Part shown: in pieces, positions 34,955 through 42,748 of the stretch
How the letters are laid out: every line of letters begins with the position of its first letter
Position numbering within the stretch: the stretch's first letter is position 1
Origin: an uncultured Pelagibacteraceae bacterium
GTDB taxonomy: Bacteria; Pseudomonadota; Alphaproteobacteria; Pelagibacterales; Pelagibacteraceae
Direction: 5' to 3'
DNA: 64,000 bases
Assembly: GCA_902583645.1 (NCBI GenBank)
Contig: CACHWQ010000001.1
Coordinates: forward strand, 1-64,000
Program-made: the position numbers and the translations under genes
The notes under the pieces: generated by a model
What the model was told of the DNA's origin: nothing
Database searches by the model: none
Seen by the model: only the letters and a program-made list of their open reading frames with translations

Positions 34955-36329
34955 TGATAAAGTTTTCTTTTGGGATTGTAATTTGATTGTTTTCCCCTTT
35001 TGCGCCAAGCAAATTTTTTAGTGTAATAGTATTCTCTTTAAACTCGTTTTCTCCACAAATTACCGCTACCGGACATCCTCTTTTATTTGCATAAGTTAGT
35101 TGCTTTCCAAGATTTTTTTCACTATCTAAAAAAATTTCAGAGTTTATTCCGTTATCTCTGAGAATTTTGAGTATTTCATAATAGTTCTTGAGGTATTTTT
35201 TATCCATTACGCAAACAATTGCTGGTTTCTTTCTATCTACTTCTATTTGTCCTAGCTGCAAAATTGCAAATAATAATCTATCTACTCCAACGCTAAATCC
35301 AGTGCCTGGAATGTCTACCCCTTTAAACCTTGATATTAGCTTGTTGTACTGACCACCTGAACAAATGCTGCCGATATCAACCTCCTTGCCCTTATTATTA
35401 GTAATTTTAAATTTCAGATTAGTTTCAACACAGAATCCGTCATAATATGCGAGACCTCTTACAATTGTGAAATTAGTTTTTACTTGATCGATATAATCTC
35501 CATAACTTAAAATCTCGTATAATTGCTCAATTTCGTTGATGCCCTCTAAGGTGAGTGAACTTTGAAAATTTTTCTTTAGTTCTTTAAGGTCTTTAATTTT
35601 TAAGAAATCGATTATTTGAGATGCTTGATCATCGCTTAAATTTGCACCTTTTGTAACTGCACCGCTTTTATCTTTTCTTTCTTTTTTCAATAAATCCTCA
35701 ACACCTTTTAATCCAAAACCTGGTTTATCAAGCTTATCTATTGCTCTCATAACTTTAACTTGTTTTTCCTCTGGAATTTTTAAGTCTTGTATTAAACCCT
35801 GGATTATTTTTCTATTACTCACGTTAATGATAAATTGATCTTTTTTAAGCCCACAATTTATTAAAGTGCTTGCTATTAAATTGCATAATTCTGCATTTGA
35901 TTGTGCTGAATTTACGTTTCCTACTATATCGCAATCTGCTTGAGTAAATTCCCTATAACGAGCGTTGCCAGCTTTTTCGTTTCTAAAAACATTTTGAATA
36001 GCATAACGTTTATAAGGTAGGGGAAGTTGTTGATTGTTCTGCGCAACAAATCTCGCTAGAGGACTTGATAAGTCATATCTAAGTGTAATATTTCTTTCTC
36101 CATCGTTAAAAGTAAATACATCAGACATAGGATTGCTATCATCATCTGCAAGAAATGATCCGATGTTTTCACTAATTTCAAAAGATGGTGTTTCCAATGG
36201 TTCAAAACCATATTTTATAAAATTTTCCTCAATTAACCTAAGAAGTTTCTTTTTGAGGTATAATCTTTTGTCCCATCTATCTTCAAAACCTGAAGGTAGT
36301 CCAGGTATGAGTTTTTTGTTTTTTTCCAT
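34932..36329 (-). CDS. hisS: Histidyl-tRNA synthetase
   Basis: HisRS, 465 aa from the ATG at 36329 (MEKNKKLIPGLPSGFEDRW). An upstream ATG at 36377 lies inside the tRNA-His gene and is rejected. Motif 2 is ITLRYDLSSPLARFVAQN with FRNEKAGNARYREFTQADCD. The histidine loops are VRGLAYYDGF and SGGQYNKLI, and the ATP-side motif is GTGFSVGVDRLL. A C-terminal anticodon-binding domain follows. Only 4 nt separate the start codon from the CCA of tRNA-His, so there is no room for a ribosome-binding site after tRNA processing. Confidence 0.95.
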   Translation of the reverse strand: MEKNKKLIPGLPSGFEDRWDKRLYLKKKLLRLIEENFIKYGFEPLETPSFEISENIGSFLADDDSNPMSDVFTFNDGERNITLRYDLSSPLARFVAQNNQQLPLPYKRYAIQNVFRNEKAGNARYREFTQADCDIVGNVNSAQSNAELCNLIASTLINCGLKKDQFIINVSNRKIIQGLIQDLKIPEEKQVKVMRAIDKLDKPGFGLKGVEDLLKKERKDKSGAVTKGANLSDDQASQIIDFLKIKDLKELKKNFQSSLTLEGINEIEQLYEILSYGDYIDQVKTNFTIVRGLAYYDGFCVETNLKFKITNNKGKEVDIGSICSGGQYNKLISRFKGVDIPGTGFSVGVDRLLFAILQLGQIEVDRKKPAIVCVMDKKYLKNYYEILKILRDNGINSEIFLDSEKNLGKQLTYANKRGCPVAVICGENEFKENTITLKNLLGAKGENNQITIPKENFINEIKKFV

Positions 36330-36333
36330 TTTT

Positions 36334-36408
36334 TGGTACCCTGGCTTGGGATCGAACCAAAAACTAAAGTTCCACAAACTTTCGTGATAACCATTTCACC
36401 ACCAGGGC
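36334..36408 (-). tRNA. tRNA-His (GUG)
   Basis: A cloverleaf of 75 nt including encoded CCA. The acceptor stem GCCCTGG pairs with CCAGGGT. The anticodon stem AAAGT/ACTTT encloses TTGTGGA, giving anticodon GTG. The T-loop TTCGATC is normal. The discriminator is A73 and the first pair is G1-U72, which is the alphaproteobacterial tRNA-His variant rather than the canonical C73. The base before G1 in the DNA is also G. It sits directly upstream of hisS on the same strand. Confidence 0.93.
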
Positions 36409-36449
36409 CTTTCTTTATTTTATACTATTTTAGTTAATTTTAAATTTAT

Positions 36450-36534
36450 AATATGATTAAATTGCTAGCGTGCAGCCAGCATGGAAATGATGTCTGTGTG
36501 TATTTGCGATTTTGTAAATCGTATTAATCATATT
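36450..36534. ncRNA. Candidate structured RNA, multibranched, between cspA and tRNA-His
   Basis: An 11-bp perfect closing stem (AATATGATTAA at 36450-36460 with TTAATCATATT at 36524-36534) encloses two further hairpins: GCTAGC-GTGCA-GCCAGC (one mismatch) and CGATTT-TGT-AAATCG (36507-36521, perfect). The interior is more GC-rich than its surroundings. No tRNA consensus (no TTCRA loop) and no convincing open frame. Strand undetermined; flanking genes are on the minus strand. Identity unknown. Confidence 0.45.
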
Positions 36535-36572
36535 TGAGTTAATTACCTGAAAAAACTTTAAATGCAACAATT

Positions 36573-36618
36573 AATTGTATAGGGATATGGAATTTAACCA
36601 CTCATCCCTATTACAATT
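36573..36618. ncRNA. Long hairpin downstream of cspA
   Basis: AATTGTA-TAGGGAT (36573-36586) pairs with ATCCCTA-T-TACAATT (36604-36618): fourteen base pairs with one bulged base and a 17-nt loop. It starts 18 bases beyond the cspA stop codon on the cspA transcript. No U-tract follows on either strand, so it is not a standard intrinsic terminator. It may protect the cspA 3' end or be part of an RNA with the neighbouring structure. Confidence 0.5.
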
Positions 36619-36635
36619 ATTGATATTCTAGAAAA

Positions 36636-36848
36636 TTAAGATTTCTTTTGAAGTTTAACAGCCGAAGGTCCTTTAGGTCCATCTTCTATTTCAAATTGTA
36701 GTTCGTCACCTTCATTTAGGAAACGAAGTCCTGCATCTCTGACTGCGCTTGCATGAACAAACACATCTTTTTCTTTGTCTTCTCTTTCAATAAAGCCGTA
36801 GCCCTTTTTACCGTTGAACCACTTGACCTTCCCGTTTAATGTACTCAT
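36636..36848 (-). CDS. cspA: Cold-shock domain protein
   Basis: A 70-residue single cold-shock domain with RNP1-like [10 protein letters not shown] (usual KGFGFI) and RNP2-like VFVHASAV. Such proteins bind single-stranded RNA and melt structure. The start [18 protein letters not shown] is canonical. It stands as a single gene with about 105 bp upstream to tRNA-Phe. The symbol denotes the family, not a specific E. coli paralogue. Confidence 0.94.
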   Translation of the reverse strand: MSTLNGKVKWFNGKKGYGFIEREDKEKDVFVHASAVRDAGLRFLNEGDELQFEIEDGPKGPSAVKLQKKS

Positions 36849-36955
36849 ACTTATTTTACTCTTTCTTCTTATTGTTTACTTATAGCTAAATTAGCTGAAG
36901 ACTAATTATTAGATTTTAAAATTTAATGCAAGTGTTTAATTATTATTATTTAAGG

Positions 36956-37028
36956 TGGGTCCCCCTGGAAACGAACCAGGTCCTAACGCTTTTCAGGCGT
37001 TCGTGCGCACCAGCTACACCAGAGACCC
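36956..37028 (-). tRNA. tRNA-Phe (GAA) with unusual T-loop
   Basis: The acceptor GGGTCTC pairs with GGGACCC (one G-U). The anticodon stem AACGC/GCGTT encloses CTGAAAA, giving anticodon GAA. The T-stem CCTGG/CCAGG encloses TTCGTTT: position 58, almost always A, is T. The discriminator is A; the next bases are CCT, so CCA is not encoded and must be added. The 5' end is only 5 nt after the infA stop codon, so the tRNA is probably cut from the infA transcript. Confidence 0.92.
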
Positions 37029-37033
37029 ATAGA

Positions 37034-37249
37034 TTAAAATCTAAAAATTATTCTTCCCTTAGTTAGATCGTAAGGTGTGACCTCTACAGTTACATTATCA
37101 CCTTGAAGAACTCTAATTCGGTTTTTCCTAAGCTTGCCGGCCGTGTGAGCTGTGACTATATGATTGTTCTCTAGCTTAACTCTGAACATAGCATTTGGAA
37201 GCAGGTCAATAACTTTTCCTTTAAATTCCAACAAATCTTGTTTTGACAA
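37034..37249 (-). CDS. infA: Translation initiation factor IF-1
   Basis: A 71-residue OB-fold protein binding the 30S A-site. Motifs are [40 protein letters not shown] and the C-terminal TKGRIIFRF. Length and start match the family. It follows hisD by 2 bp and is followed by tRNA-Phe, the end of a minus-strand operon that begins near 41.0 kb. Confidence 0.97.
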   Translation of the reverse strand: MSKQDLLEFKGKVIDLLPNAMFRVKLENNHIVTAHTAGKLRKNRIRVLQGDNVTVEVTPYDLTKGRIIFRF

Positions 37250-37251
37250 AC

Positions 37252-38526
37252 TTAGTTTCTCCTTATTCTAGATTTTATACTTTGAGTATGACCATGTAAT
37301 TGTTCAAACTCGGAAAGAGTTATAGCTGGATTTGCAATTTTTTCTACCCCTAATTTACTCAAAGTTACAATTGATATTTTTTTAGTAAATTCATTTAAAT
37401 TTAAACCTGAGCTAAATTTTGAAGACCCCGCAGTTGGCAAAACATGATTGGTTCCAACTGTATAGTCTGATGCGCTCATTGGAGTATTTGGTCCATTACA
37501 AATACTTCCAGCATTTTTAATCTTGTTTTCATACTTTTTAAAATTTTTTACGTTAAGCTCAAGATGTTCTGGGGCTATTTCATTTATTGTTTCGATTATC
37601 TGTCTATCGTTCTGCACTAGAACAAATAAACCATTTTTTTTTAATGACTTTGAGGCTATTATTTTTCTTGGTAGGTTAGTTAAAATTTTTTTTATTTCTA
37701 TAAAAACTTTCTTTATCAAATTTTTGTCTTTAGTGACTAGTATACATTGACTATCTGGGTCATGTTCCGCTTGAGAAACTAAAGATGTTGCAACTTGATA
37801 TAAATCTGAATTTTTATCAGCAAGAACGCATATTTCAGATGCTCCAGCATACATTGTTTCTGTACCCAAGATCTTTCCAGATAATTGCCTTTTAGCTTCT
37901 GCTACATACTTGTTACCTGGTCCAACAACTTTATTTACCTTTTGAATAAATGCTAAACTCGCAATCGCTTGCGCTCCACCCATTGATAAAATTTCTTTGA
38001 TACCTAATTTTTTTGCAGCATAAAGAACTGCAGGGTTTATTTTATTATTTATTTTTGGGGTCGCTAAGACTATTCTTCTTACGCCTGCTATTTTGGCAGG
38101 AATACAATTCATTAATAAGGTTGAAGGTAAGTTTCCAGGAACGTACACTCCAATTGAATCAATCGGAACAGATTTATATTCCAATTTATTATTGTATTTA
38201 TCTACAAATTTTATCTTTTTAGAATTTTTGACTTGAAGTTTATGAAATTTAAAAATTCTTTCGTAAGCATAATCGATTGCTTTTTTAACATCTTTGTCTA
38301 AATGTTTTATTGAATTAATAATTTTTTTTTTTGAAAGGTTAATCTCCTTATTCTCTGAAAATTTATTCTCATATTTTTTGAGAGCTTTAAACTTATTTTT
38401 TTTTACATCATTAATAATCTTATTAACAAGATCAACATCAGTATTATTAGAATTTCTCCTTTGATCTAGAAAACTAATCAATTTATTATGTCCTGATCTA
38501 TTACTATATTTTATAATTTTAATCAT
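37252..38526 (-). CDS. hisD: Histidinol dehydrogenase
   Basis: HisD (424 aa) oxidises histidinol to histidine in two NAD-dependent steps. Motifs are [47 protein letters not shown]-like [24 protein letters not shown] (zinc and substrate side), PEHLEL and [16 protein letters not shown]. It overlaps the DUF2948 gene by 8 bp. The murA-DUF2948-hisD order is typical of alphaproteobacteria. Confidence 0.95.
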   Translation of the reverse strand: MIKIIKYSNRSGHNKLISFLDQRRNSNNTDVDLVNKIINDVKKNKFKALKKYENKFSENKEINLSKKKIINSIKHLDKDVKKAIDYAYERIFKFHKLQVKNSKKIKFVDKYNNKLEYKSVPIDSIGVYVPGNLPSTLLMNCIPAKIAGVRRIVLATPKINNKINPAVLYAAKKLGIKEILSMGGAQAIASLAFIQKVNKVVGPGNKYVAEAKRQLSGKILGTETMYAGASEICVLADKNSDLYQVATSLVSQAEHDPDSQCILVTKDKNLIKKVFIEIKKILTNLPRKIIASKSLKKNGLFVLVQNDRQIIETINEIAPEHLELNVKNFKKYENKIKNAGSICNGPNTPMSASDYTVGTNHVLPTAGSSKFSSGLNLNEFTKKISIVTLSKLGVEKIANPAITLSEFEQLHGHTQSIKSRIRRN

Positions 38527-38917
38527 TTATTTTATTTTGATCCTCTAATACTGCCTCAACTATTTCTGCACTTAATGTTATAATTCCATTATTTGAAAAT
38601 AATAGTGTTATTTCATAATTTTTATTATTTTTAAAAAGGTTGATTGCAGCTAATTCCACATAAGAGTCAACTTTACTTCGATCAATATTTTTTGATTTTG
38701 ATTTTTCTATATATTCAAATTTAACTATACTTTTTACCTTTTCCTTTGAATTTTCTTTTTCTCTTGCAATTCTTTCAACTAAAAACAAAAAAATTTTATT
38801 TTTGGGTAAATATTTAATTTCATTAATTTTTACTTTTCCCCCCGCACAACATGCTGAAATCACTTGTAAATCTTGTGGTGATTGGGCAATAATTTTTTTA
38901 AGATATTTTTTAACCAT
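38519..38917 (-). CDS. DUF2948 family protein
   Basis: A 132-residue protein found between murA and hisD across alphaproteobacteria. The N-terminal IIAQSPQDLQVISACCAGGKVKI and the C-terminal IITLSAEIVEAVLEDQ agree with the family pattern. No catalytic motif is apparent. Its stop codon overlaps hisD and its start overlaps the end of murA by one base, so it is likely translated with both. Function unknown. Confidence 0.85.
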   Translation of the reverse strand: MVKKYLKKIIAQSPQDLQVISACCAGGKVKINEIKYLPKNKIFLFLVERIAREKENSKEKVKSIVKFEYIEKSKSKNIDRSKVDSYVELAAINLFKNNKNYEITLLFSNNGIITLSAEIVEAVLEDQNKIND

Positions 38918-40179
38918 TAAGATAGTCTTTTGATATTAGCGCCTACTTTTTTAAGTTTATTTTCTATATGTTCATAACCTCTATCTAGATGGTATATCCT
39001 ATTAATAATTGAATTTCCTTTTGCAACAATCGCAGCTATGACTAATGCCACGGAAGCTCTTAGATCACTAGACATTAGCTCAGCGCCTTCAAAATTTGAA
39101 TTTCCTTTAATTATAGCTTTATTTTTTATAATTGATATTTTGGCTCCTAGCCTTTTTAGCTCTCCAATATGAGTAAATCTATTTTCAAATATTTTTTCTT
39201 GGATAACTGATTTTCCATTGGCTTTACATAATAACGCCATAAATTGTGCTTGAAGGTCAGTTGGAAATCCATCGTATTCTTTGGTTTCTAAAAATTTTAT
39301 ATTTTTTATTTTCTTTGGTCCTTTAATGAAAATAGATTCATCAAAGGTTTTTATTTTTGCTCCAATTTTTTTCAAAAGGTTTATTTCTGTTCTAATTATT
39401 TTTGGGTTTAAACCATTTATTTTAAGTTCTCCTTTTGATATTGCGGCTATAACACAAAAAGTACCACATTCTATTCGATCTGCCATAACTGAATAGCTAA
39501 CACTTTTTAATTTTTTTACTCCTTCAATTTCAACAGATCTTTTTCCTACCCATTTAATTTTTGCACCAGCTTTGTTTAAAAAATTTGTTAGATCAATCTT
39601 AATTTCTGGTTCGATTGCACAATTTTTTAATATTGTTTTTCCCTCGGCTAATGTTGCTGCAAGAATCGCATTTTCTGTCGCACCTACTGAAATTTGCGGA
39701 AACTTAATTACTGATCCTTTTAAACCTTTTTTCGCGTTTGCATAAATATATCCTTTTTTAATCTTATGTTTCATTCCAAGTTTTCCTAAAGCATTTAAAT
39801 GAAAATTAACTGGTCTAGCTCCAATTAAACAACCCCCAGGGAGAGAAGTGATTGCTTTTCTGTATTTAGATATAAGAGGACCAAGAACCAGAATTCCAGC
39901 TCTCATAGTTTTTACAAGAGAATAAGAGGCAATTGTTTTAATATTTTTTTTTTTTATTATTACAGAATTTTTAACTTTATTTTTTTTAATACTAAAACCA
40001 AGAGATTTTATTAAATCTAACATTGTTGAGATATCTTTTACGTTGGGTAAATTTTCAATTTCTACAGGCTCATCAAAAAGAATTGTGGCTGCTAAAATTG
40101 GCAGTGAAGCATTCTTGCTTCCCGAAAGCTTTACCGTTCCCTTAATTTTGCAGGGACCATTTATAAAAAATCTGTCCAT
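38917..40179 (-). CDS. murA: UDP-N-acetylglucosamine 1-carboxyvinyltransferase
   Basis: MurA (420 aa) makes the first committed step of peptidoglycan synthesis. Motifs are KLSGSKNASLPILAATIL with the catalytic lysine region, MRAGILVLGPLISKYRKAITSLPGGCLIGARPVN compressed around LPGGC with the PEP-binding cysteine, and EYDGFPTDLQAQFMAL near the C-terminal part. It ends one base into DUF2948 and starts 2 bp after dcd. Confidence 0.96.
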   Translation of the reverse strand: MDRFFINGPCKIKGTVKLSGSKNASLPILAATILFDEPVEIENLPNVKDISTMLDLIKSLGFSIKKNKVKNSVIIKKKNIKTIASYSLVKTMRAGILVLGPLISKYRKAITSLPGGCLIGARPVNFHLNALGKLGMKHKIKKGYIYANAKKGLKGSVIKFPQISVGATENAILAATLAEGKTILKNCAIEPEIKIDLTNFLNKAGAKIKWVGKRSVEIEGVKKLKSVSYSVMADRIECGTFCVIAAISKGELKINGLNPKIIRTEINLLKKIGAKIKTFDESIFIKGPKKIKNIKFLETKEYDGFPTDLQAQFMALLCKANGKSVIQEKIFENRFTHIGELKRLGAKISIIKNKAIIKGNSNFEGAELMSSDLRASVALVIAAIVAKGNSIINRIYHLDRGYEHIENKLKKVGANIKRLS

Positions 40180-40181
40180 AA

Positions 40182-40736
40182 CTAGACTTTAGGTAAAGTA
40201 ACTCCTTTTTGATCCATATATTTACCCTCACGGTCTGAGTAGGTGGTCTCAGGTTTTTCATTTCCCTTTAAAAAGATAAATTGGCATGCCCCTTCATCAG
40301 CATAAATCTTTGCTGGTAAAGGTGTTGTGTTCGAAAATTCTAGAGTAACATTTCCACACCAGGATGGTTCTAGGGGTGTTACATTTACTATTATTCCACA
40401 TCTAGCATATGTCGATTTTCCTAGACAAATCACCAAAACATCATTGGGAATTCTAAAATATTCTACTGTACTAGCAAGAACAAAAGAGTTTGGTGGAATT
40501 ATACACTCAGTACCCTTTTTTGTAACAAAACTAGTTGCTTTGAAATTTTTTGGATCAACAATTTCTGTATTTACATTTGTAAATATTTTAAATTCATTTC
40601 CCACACGTGCATCATAACCATATGATGATACACCATAAGATATACTGTTACCTCTTACTTGTTTATCTTCAAATGGTTCAATCATTTTATGATCTATTGC
40701 CATTTTTTTAATCCACTTATCAGACTGGACTGGCAT
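40182..40736 (-). CDS. dcd: dCTP deaminase
   Basis: A 184-residue trimeric deaminase forming dUTP from dCTP. Landmarks are [56 protein letters not shown] with the catalytic glutamate, and [11 protein letters not shown]. Its start codon overlaps the stop of a 33-aa reading frame (TAATG). Confidence 0.96.
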   Translation of the reverse strand: MPVQSDKWIKKMAIDHKMIEPFEDKQVRGNSISYGVSSYGYDARVGNEFKIFTNVNTEIVDPKNFKATSFVTKKGTECIIPPNSFVLASTVEYFRIPNDVLVICLGKSTYARCGIIVNVTPLEPSWCGNVTLEFSNTTPLPAKIYADEGACQFIFLKGNEKPETTYSDREGKYMDQKGVTLPKV

Positions 40737-40837
40737 TATTTACTTTTTTTTTTTATTTTTTTTTGAAAAAGCTTTCTTTTTTTTAGATTTTTTTTAAGTG
40801 CTTGTTCAAGTTTAAGAAATTTATATTTTTTGATCAT
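40736..40837 (-). CDS. 33-aa basic microprotein between the 67-aa gene and dcd
   Basis: A short frame found by eye. It begins with ATG at 40837 inside the stop of the upstream 67-aa gene (ATGA) and ends in a TAA sharing its last A with the dcd start (TAATG). It reads [20 protein letters not shown] and continues with lysines and arginine: 33 residues, strongly positive, helical in appearance. Fusion by both codons to its neighbours argues for real translation. Poly-A-rich DNA can mimic lysine runs, so comparison with relatives would decide. Possible RNA- or ribosome-binding peptide; not recognised. Confidence 0.6.
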   Translation of the reverse strand: MIKKYKFLKLEQALKKNLKKRKLFQKKIKKKSK

Positions 40838-41037
40838 TTGTCTTTTTTAGGATTCGTTAGGTCTTCAAGAGTAATCGTTTTAGAGATGTCATGCATTTTT
40901 GTCTCTTCTTTCTCTTTAATCAATCCATCTTTGGCAGCTCTTTTTGCTCTTCGCTCTGCAAGTTTTTTCTCTCTTTTAGCTTGCTTTTCCATAGCCTTCG
41001 CGCCTCTTGTAGATTTATAATCGTAGTGAATTCCCAT
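40834..41037 (-). CDS. Small highly charged protein, 67 aa
   Basis: Begins MGIHYDYKSTRGAKAMEKQ, then a long basic helix rich in KREKKLAERRAKRAAK, and an acidic C-terminal third ending in LTNPKKDK. No known domain is recognised by me, though similar small proteins seem to recur in SAR11-type genomes (memory, not checked). It is the first gene of the run 67-aa, 33-aa, dcd, murA, DUF2948, hisD, infA. The 95 bp upstream must hold the promoter. Confidence 0.7.
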   Translation of the reverse strand: MGIHYDYKSTRGAKAMEKQAKREKKLAERRAKRAAKDGLIKEKEETKMHDISKTITLEDLTNPKKDK

Positions 41038-41132
41038 GACATTACCTGTATTTAAATATAACTTATTTTCAGAAAAAATTAAGGCAATAATTTGAAAAAA
41101 ATTTATTTATACACTATTTATAATTGTGTAAT

Positions 41133-41208
41133 GCCCCTTTAACTCAGGTAGTAGAGTATTTCAATGGTAATGAAAAAGTCGTCCGTGCAAGTCGGGCAAG
41201 GGGCACCA
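41133..41208 (+). tRNA. tRNA-Thr (GGU) with unusual T-loop
   Basis: The acceptor GCCCCTT pairs with AAGGGGC, discriminator A, encoded CCA. The D-stem ACTC/GAGT and the anticodon stem TTTCA/TGAAA enclose ATGGTAA, anticodon GGT at 41166-41168. The T-stem GTCCG/CGGGC encloses TGCAAGT: position 55, the site of pseudouridine in nearly all tRNAs, is G. It is convergent with the TVP38-type gene, 3 bp beyond its stop. Confidence 0.92.
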
Positions 41209-41211
41209 TAC

Positions 41212-41934
41212 TTACTTTTTATAAAATATTCTTCTTAAAAAAATTGTAGTAATTATCAAAATAAAAAAAGCACCTAAAGGAAAATAAATTTCAGGAGAGA
41301 ATATAATGTCCATTACTCCAGGTGGTTTTAAATTTTGACCAATAATTGTTTCTAAACCACTTCCTATAGAGACGACTAGAAACACTTGTGGAATAATACC
41401 TATTAAGGTTGCTATAAAAAAATTTGTTACTTTTACGTTAAATAAGGTTGGCAATACACAGCTTAATTGCCATGGAATGCCTCCAATAAACCTATATATT
41501 AAAAGATAAACAAATTCGGATTTTTTAAACTTTTCATCTAAATTTTCAAATTTATTTAAAAATTTTTCTCTAACAAAATCTTTTAAAAAAAAATTTGCAA
41601 AAATATACAGAAAGGATGCACCAACACTTAAACCTATAACAACAACAAGTGAACCAACCCATTTTCCTAAAATGAATCCTGCTAATAAAGCAACAGGAGA
41701 CCCAAATCCTAAGAATGGAAAAACCCATAATATTGTGAAGATCAAAAAAAATAGAGATAATAAAAATATGTTTTTTGTTTTTATTTTTGAAAAATATTCA
41801 ATATTTTCTTTTATAAATTCATAGGAAGAAAGATCTTGCAAACTAAATTTAGAAAATAGGTAATATAGAAATATTCCTACCACGGTCAAATAAAATAAAC
41901 CAATATATATTTTAATTTTTTTTACTTTTTCCAT
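41212..41934 (-). CDS. TVP38/TMEM64 family (VTT domain) membrane protein
   Basis: A 240-residue polytopic protein with about six hydrophobic segments. The VTT/SNARE-associated core shows PFLGFGSPVALLAGFILGKW (re-entrant loop region), GASFLYIFANFF, YRFIGGIPWQLSCVLPTLFNV and a final TM. Relatives in the DedA superfamily are linked to lipid scrambling or transport and membrane homeostasis. Substrate unknown. It stands alone on the minus strand next to rpmH. Confidence 0.87.
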   Translation of the reverse strand: MEKVKKIKIYIGLFYLTVVGIFLYYLFSKFSLQDLSSYEFIKENIEYFSKIKTKNIFLLSLFFLIFTILWVFPFLGFGSPVALLAGFILGKWVGSLVVVIGLSVGASFLYIFANFFLKDFVREKFLNKFENLDEKFKKSEFVYLLIYRFIGGIPWQLSCVLPTLFNVKVTNFFIATLIGIIPQVFLVVSIGSGLETIIGQNLKPPGVMDIIFSPEIYFPLGAFFILIITTIFLRRIFYKK

Positions 41935-42028
41935 AAATTTTAATCGTAATTGTAAAATGTTCTATTTGCTATTTATATATTTAATTATTATAAAGGGCGA
42001 AATTTATTAGAAAATTAAACCATATTTT

Positions 42029-42163
42029 ATGAAAAGAACATATCAGCCAAGTAGACTAGTTAGAAAAAGACGTCACGGATTTAGATCAAAAATGAAAACC
42101 GGAGGTGGAAGAAAGTTACTTGCAAGAAGAAGAGCAAAAGGGAGAAAGAAACTTACAGTTTAA
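42029..42163 (+). CDS. rpmH: 50S ribosomal protein L34
   Basis: A 44-residue, highly basic protein ([20 protein letters not shown], then [20 protein letters not shown]) with the full L34 pattern. Too short for usual size cutoffs but certain. Its TAA stop shares the A of the rnpA start (TAATG). First gene of the conserved rpmH-rnpA-yidD-yidC cluster. Confidence 0.98.
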   Translation: MKRTYQPSRLVRKRRHGFRSKMKTGGGRKLLARRRAKGRKKLTV

Positions 42164-42504
42164 TGAAGTTAAGAATTAGCTCATTATCTAAAAATGAGGA
42201 TTTCAGATCTATTCTTAATGGAAAAAAAATAAACAACAAATATTCTACAATTTTTTTCAAAAAATTAGATCATTTGAATTCAAAAAAATTAAATTTGAGT
42301 GTTATTGCAAAGAAAAAATTAGGTAACGCAATCATTAGGAATAAAATAAAAAGAAGAATTAAGAATATTATGCGCTATGTAGCTCAAAATGTAAAAATAA
42401 ATAGTGAATATTCCTACTTAATTATTGCAAAAAAAAATGTTTTTAATGATAGATTTGAAGATATAAAGACTGAGTTATTTTTAAATTTTAAAAAAATTAA
42501 ATAA
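42163..42504 (+). CDS. rnpA: Ribonuclease P protein component
   Basis: A 113-residue basic protein supporting the RNase P RNA in 5' processing of tRNA. The hallmark is KKLGNAIIRNKIKRRIKNIM, containing the RNR motif. KNEDFRSILNGKKI at the N-terminus is typical. It is coupled to rpmH by the shared TAATG. Confidence 0.95.
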   Translation: MKLRISSLSKNEDFRSILNGKKINNKYSTIFFKKLDHLNSKKLNLSVIAKKKLGNAIIRNKIKRRIKNIMRYVAQNVKINSEYSYLIIAKKNVFNDRFEDIKTELFLNFKKIK

Positions 42505-42507
42505 TTA

Positions 42508-42744
42508 ATGAAAAGTATCTTAATATTCATAATAAAAATTTATAAACGCTTATTATCGCCATACTTAGGAAATAGTTGTAGATATTTACCAACATGCTCA
42601 GATTACTTTATAGACAGCTTAAATGAGTACGGGATATTTAAGGGAAGCTTAATGGGTATAAAAAGAATTTTATCGTGTCATCCAATAAAATTTCTAGGTG
42701 GTGGTGATGGGTTTGATCCAGTTTTAAAAAAAAAGGATAAATAG
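42508..42744 (+). CDS. yidD: Membrane protein insertion efficiency factor YidD
   Basis: A 78-residue protein with the conserved cysteine motif YLPTCSDYFIDSLNEYG, an amphipathic N-terminal part (IKIYKRLLSPYLG) and GGGDGFDPVLKKK near the end. YidD assists YidC-dependent insertion. It lies 3 bp after rnpA and 4 bp before yidC. Confidence 0.95.
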   Translation: MKSILIFIIKIYKRLLSPYLGNSCRYLPTCSDYFIDSLNEYGIFKGSLMGIKRILSCHPIKFLGGGDGFDPVLKKKDK

Positions 42745-42748
42745 AAAC

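Noticed and set aside
34955-35008. Longer hisZ start at 35008
   Set aside because: Adds 18 basic residues from within hisS; the ATG at 34954 fits HisZ better. Not fully excluded.
36330-36377. Longer hisS start at 36377 (MWNFSFWF...)
   Set aside because: Those 16 codons read through the tRNA-His gene; the ATG at 36329 gives the normal HisRS N-terminus.
36451-36525. 24-codon frame MIKLLACSQHGNDVCVYLRF... inside the structured RNA candidate
   Set aside because: Very short, no coupling to neighbours, and the base pairing explains the composition better.
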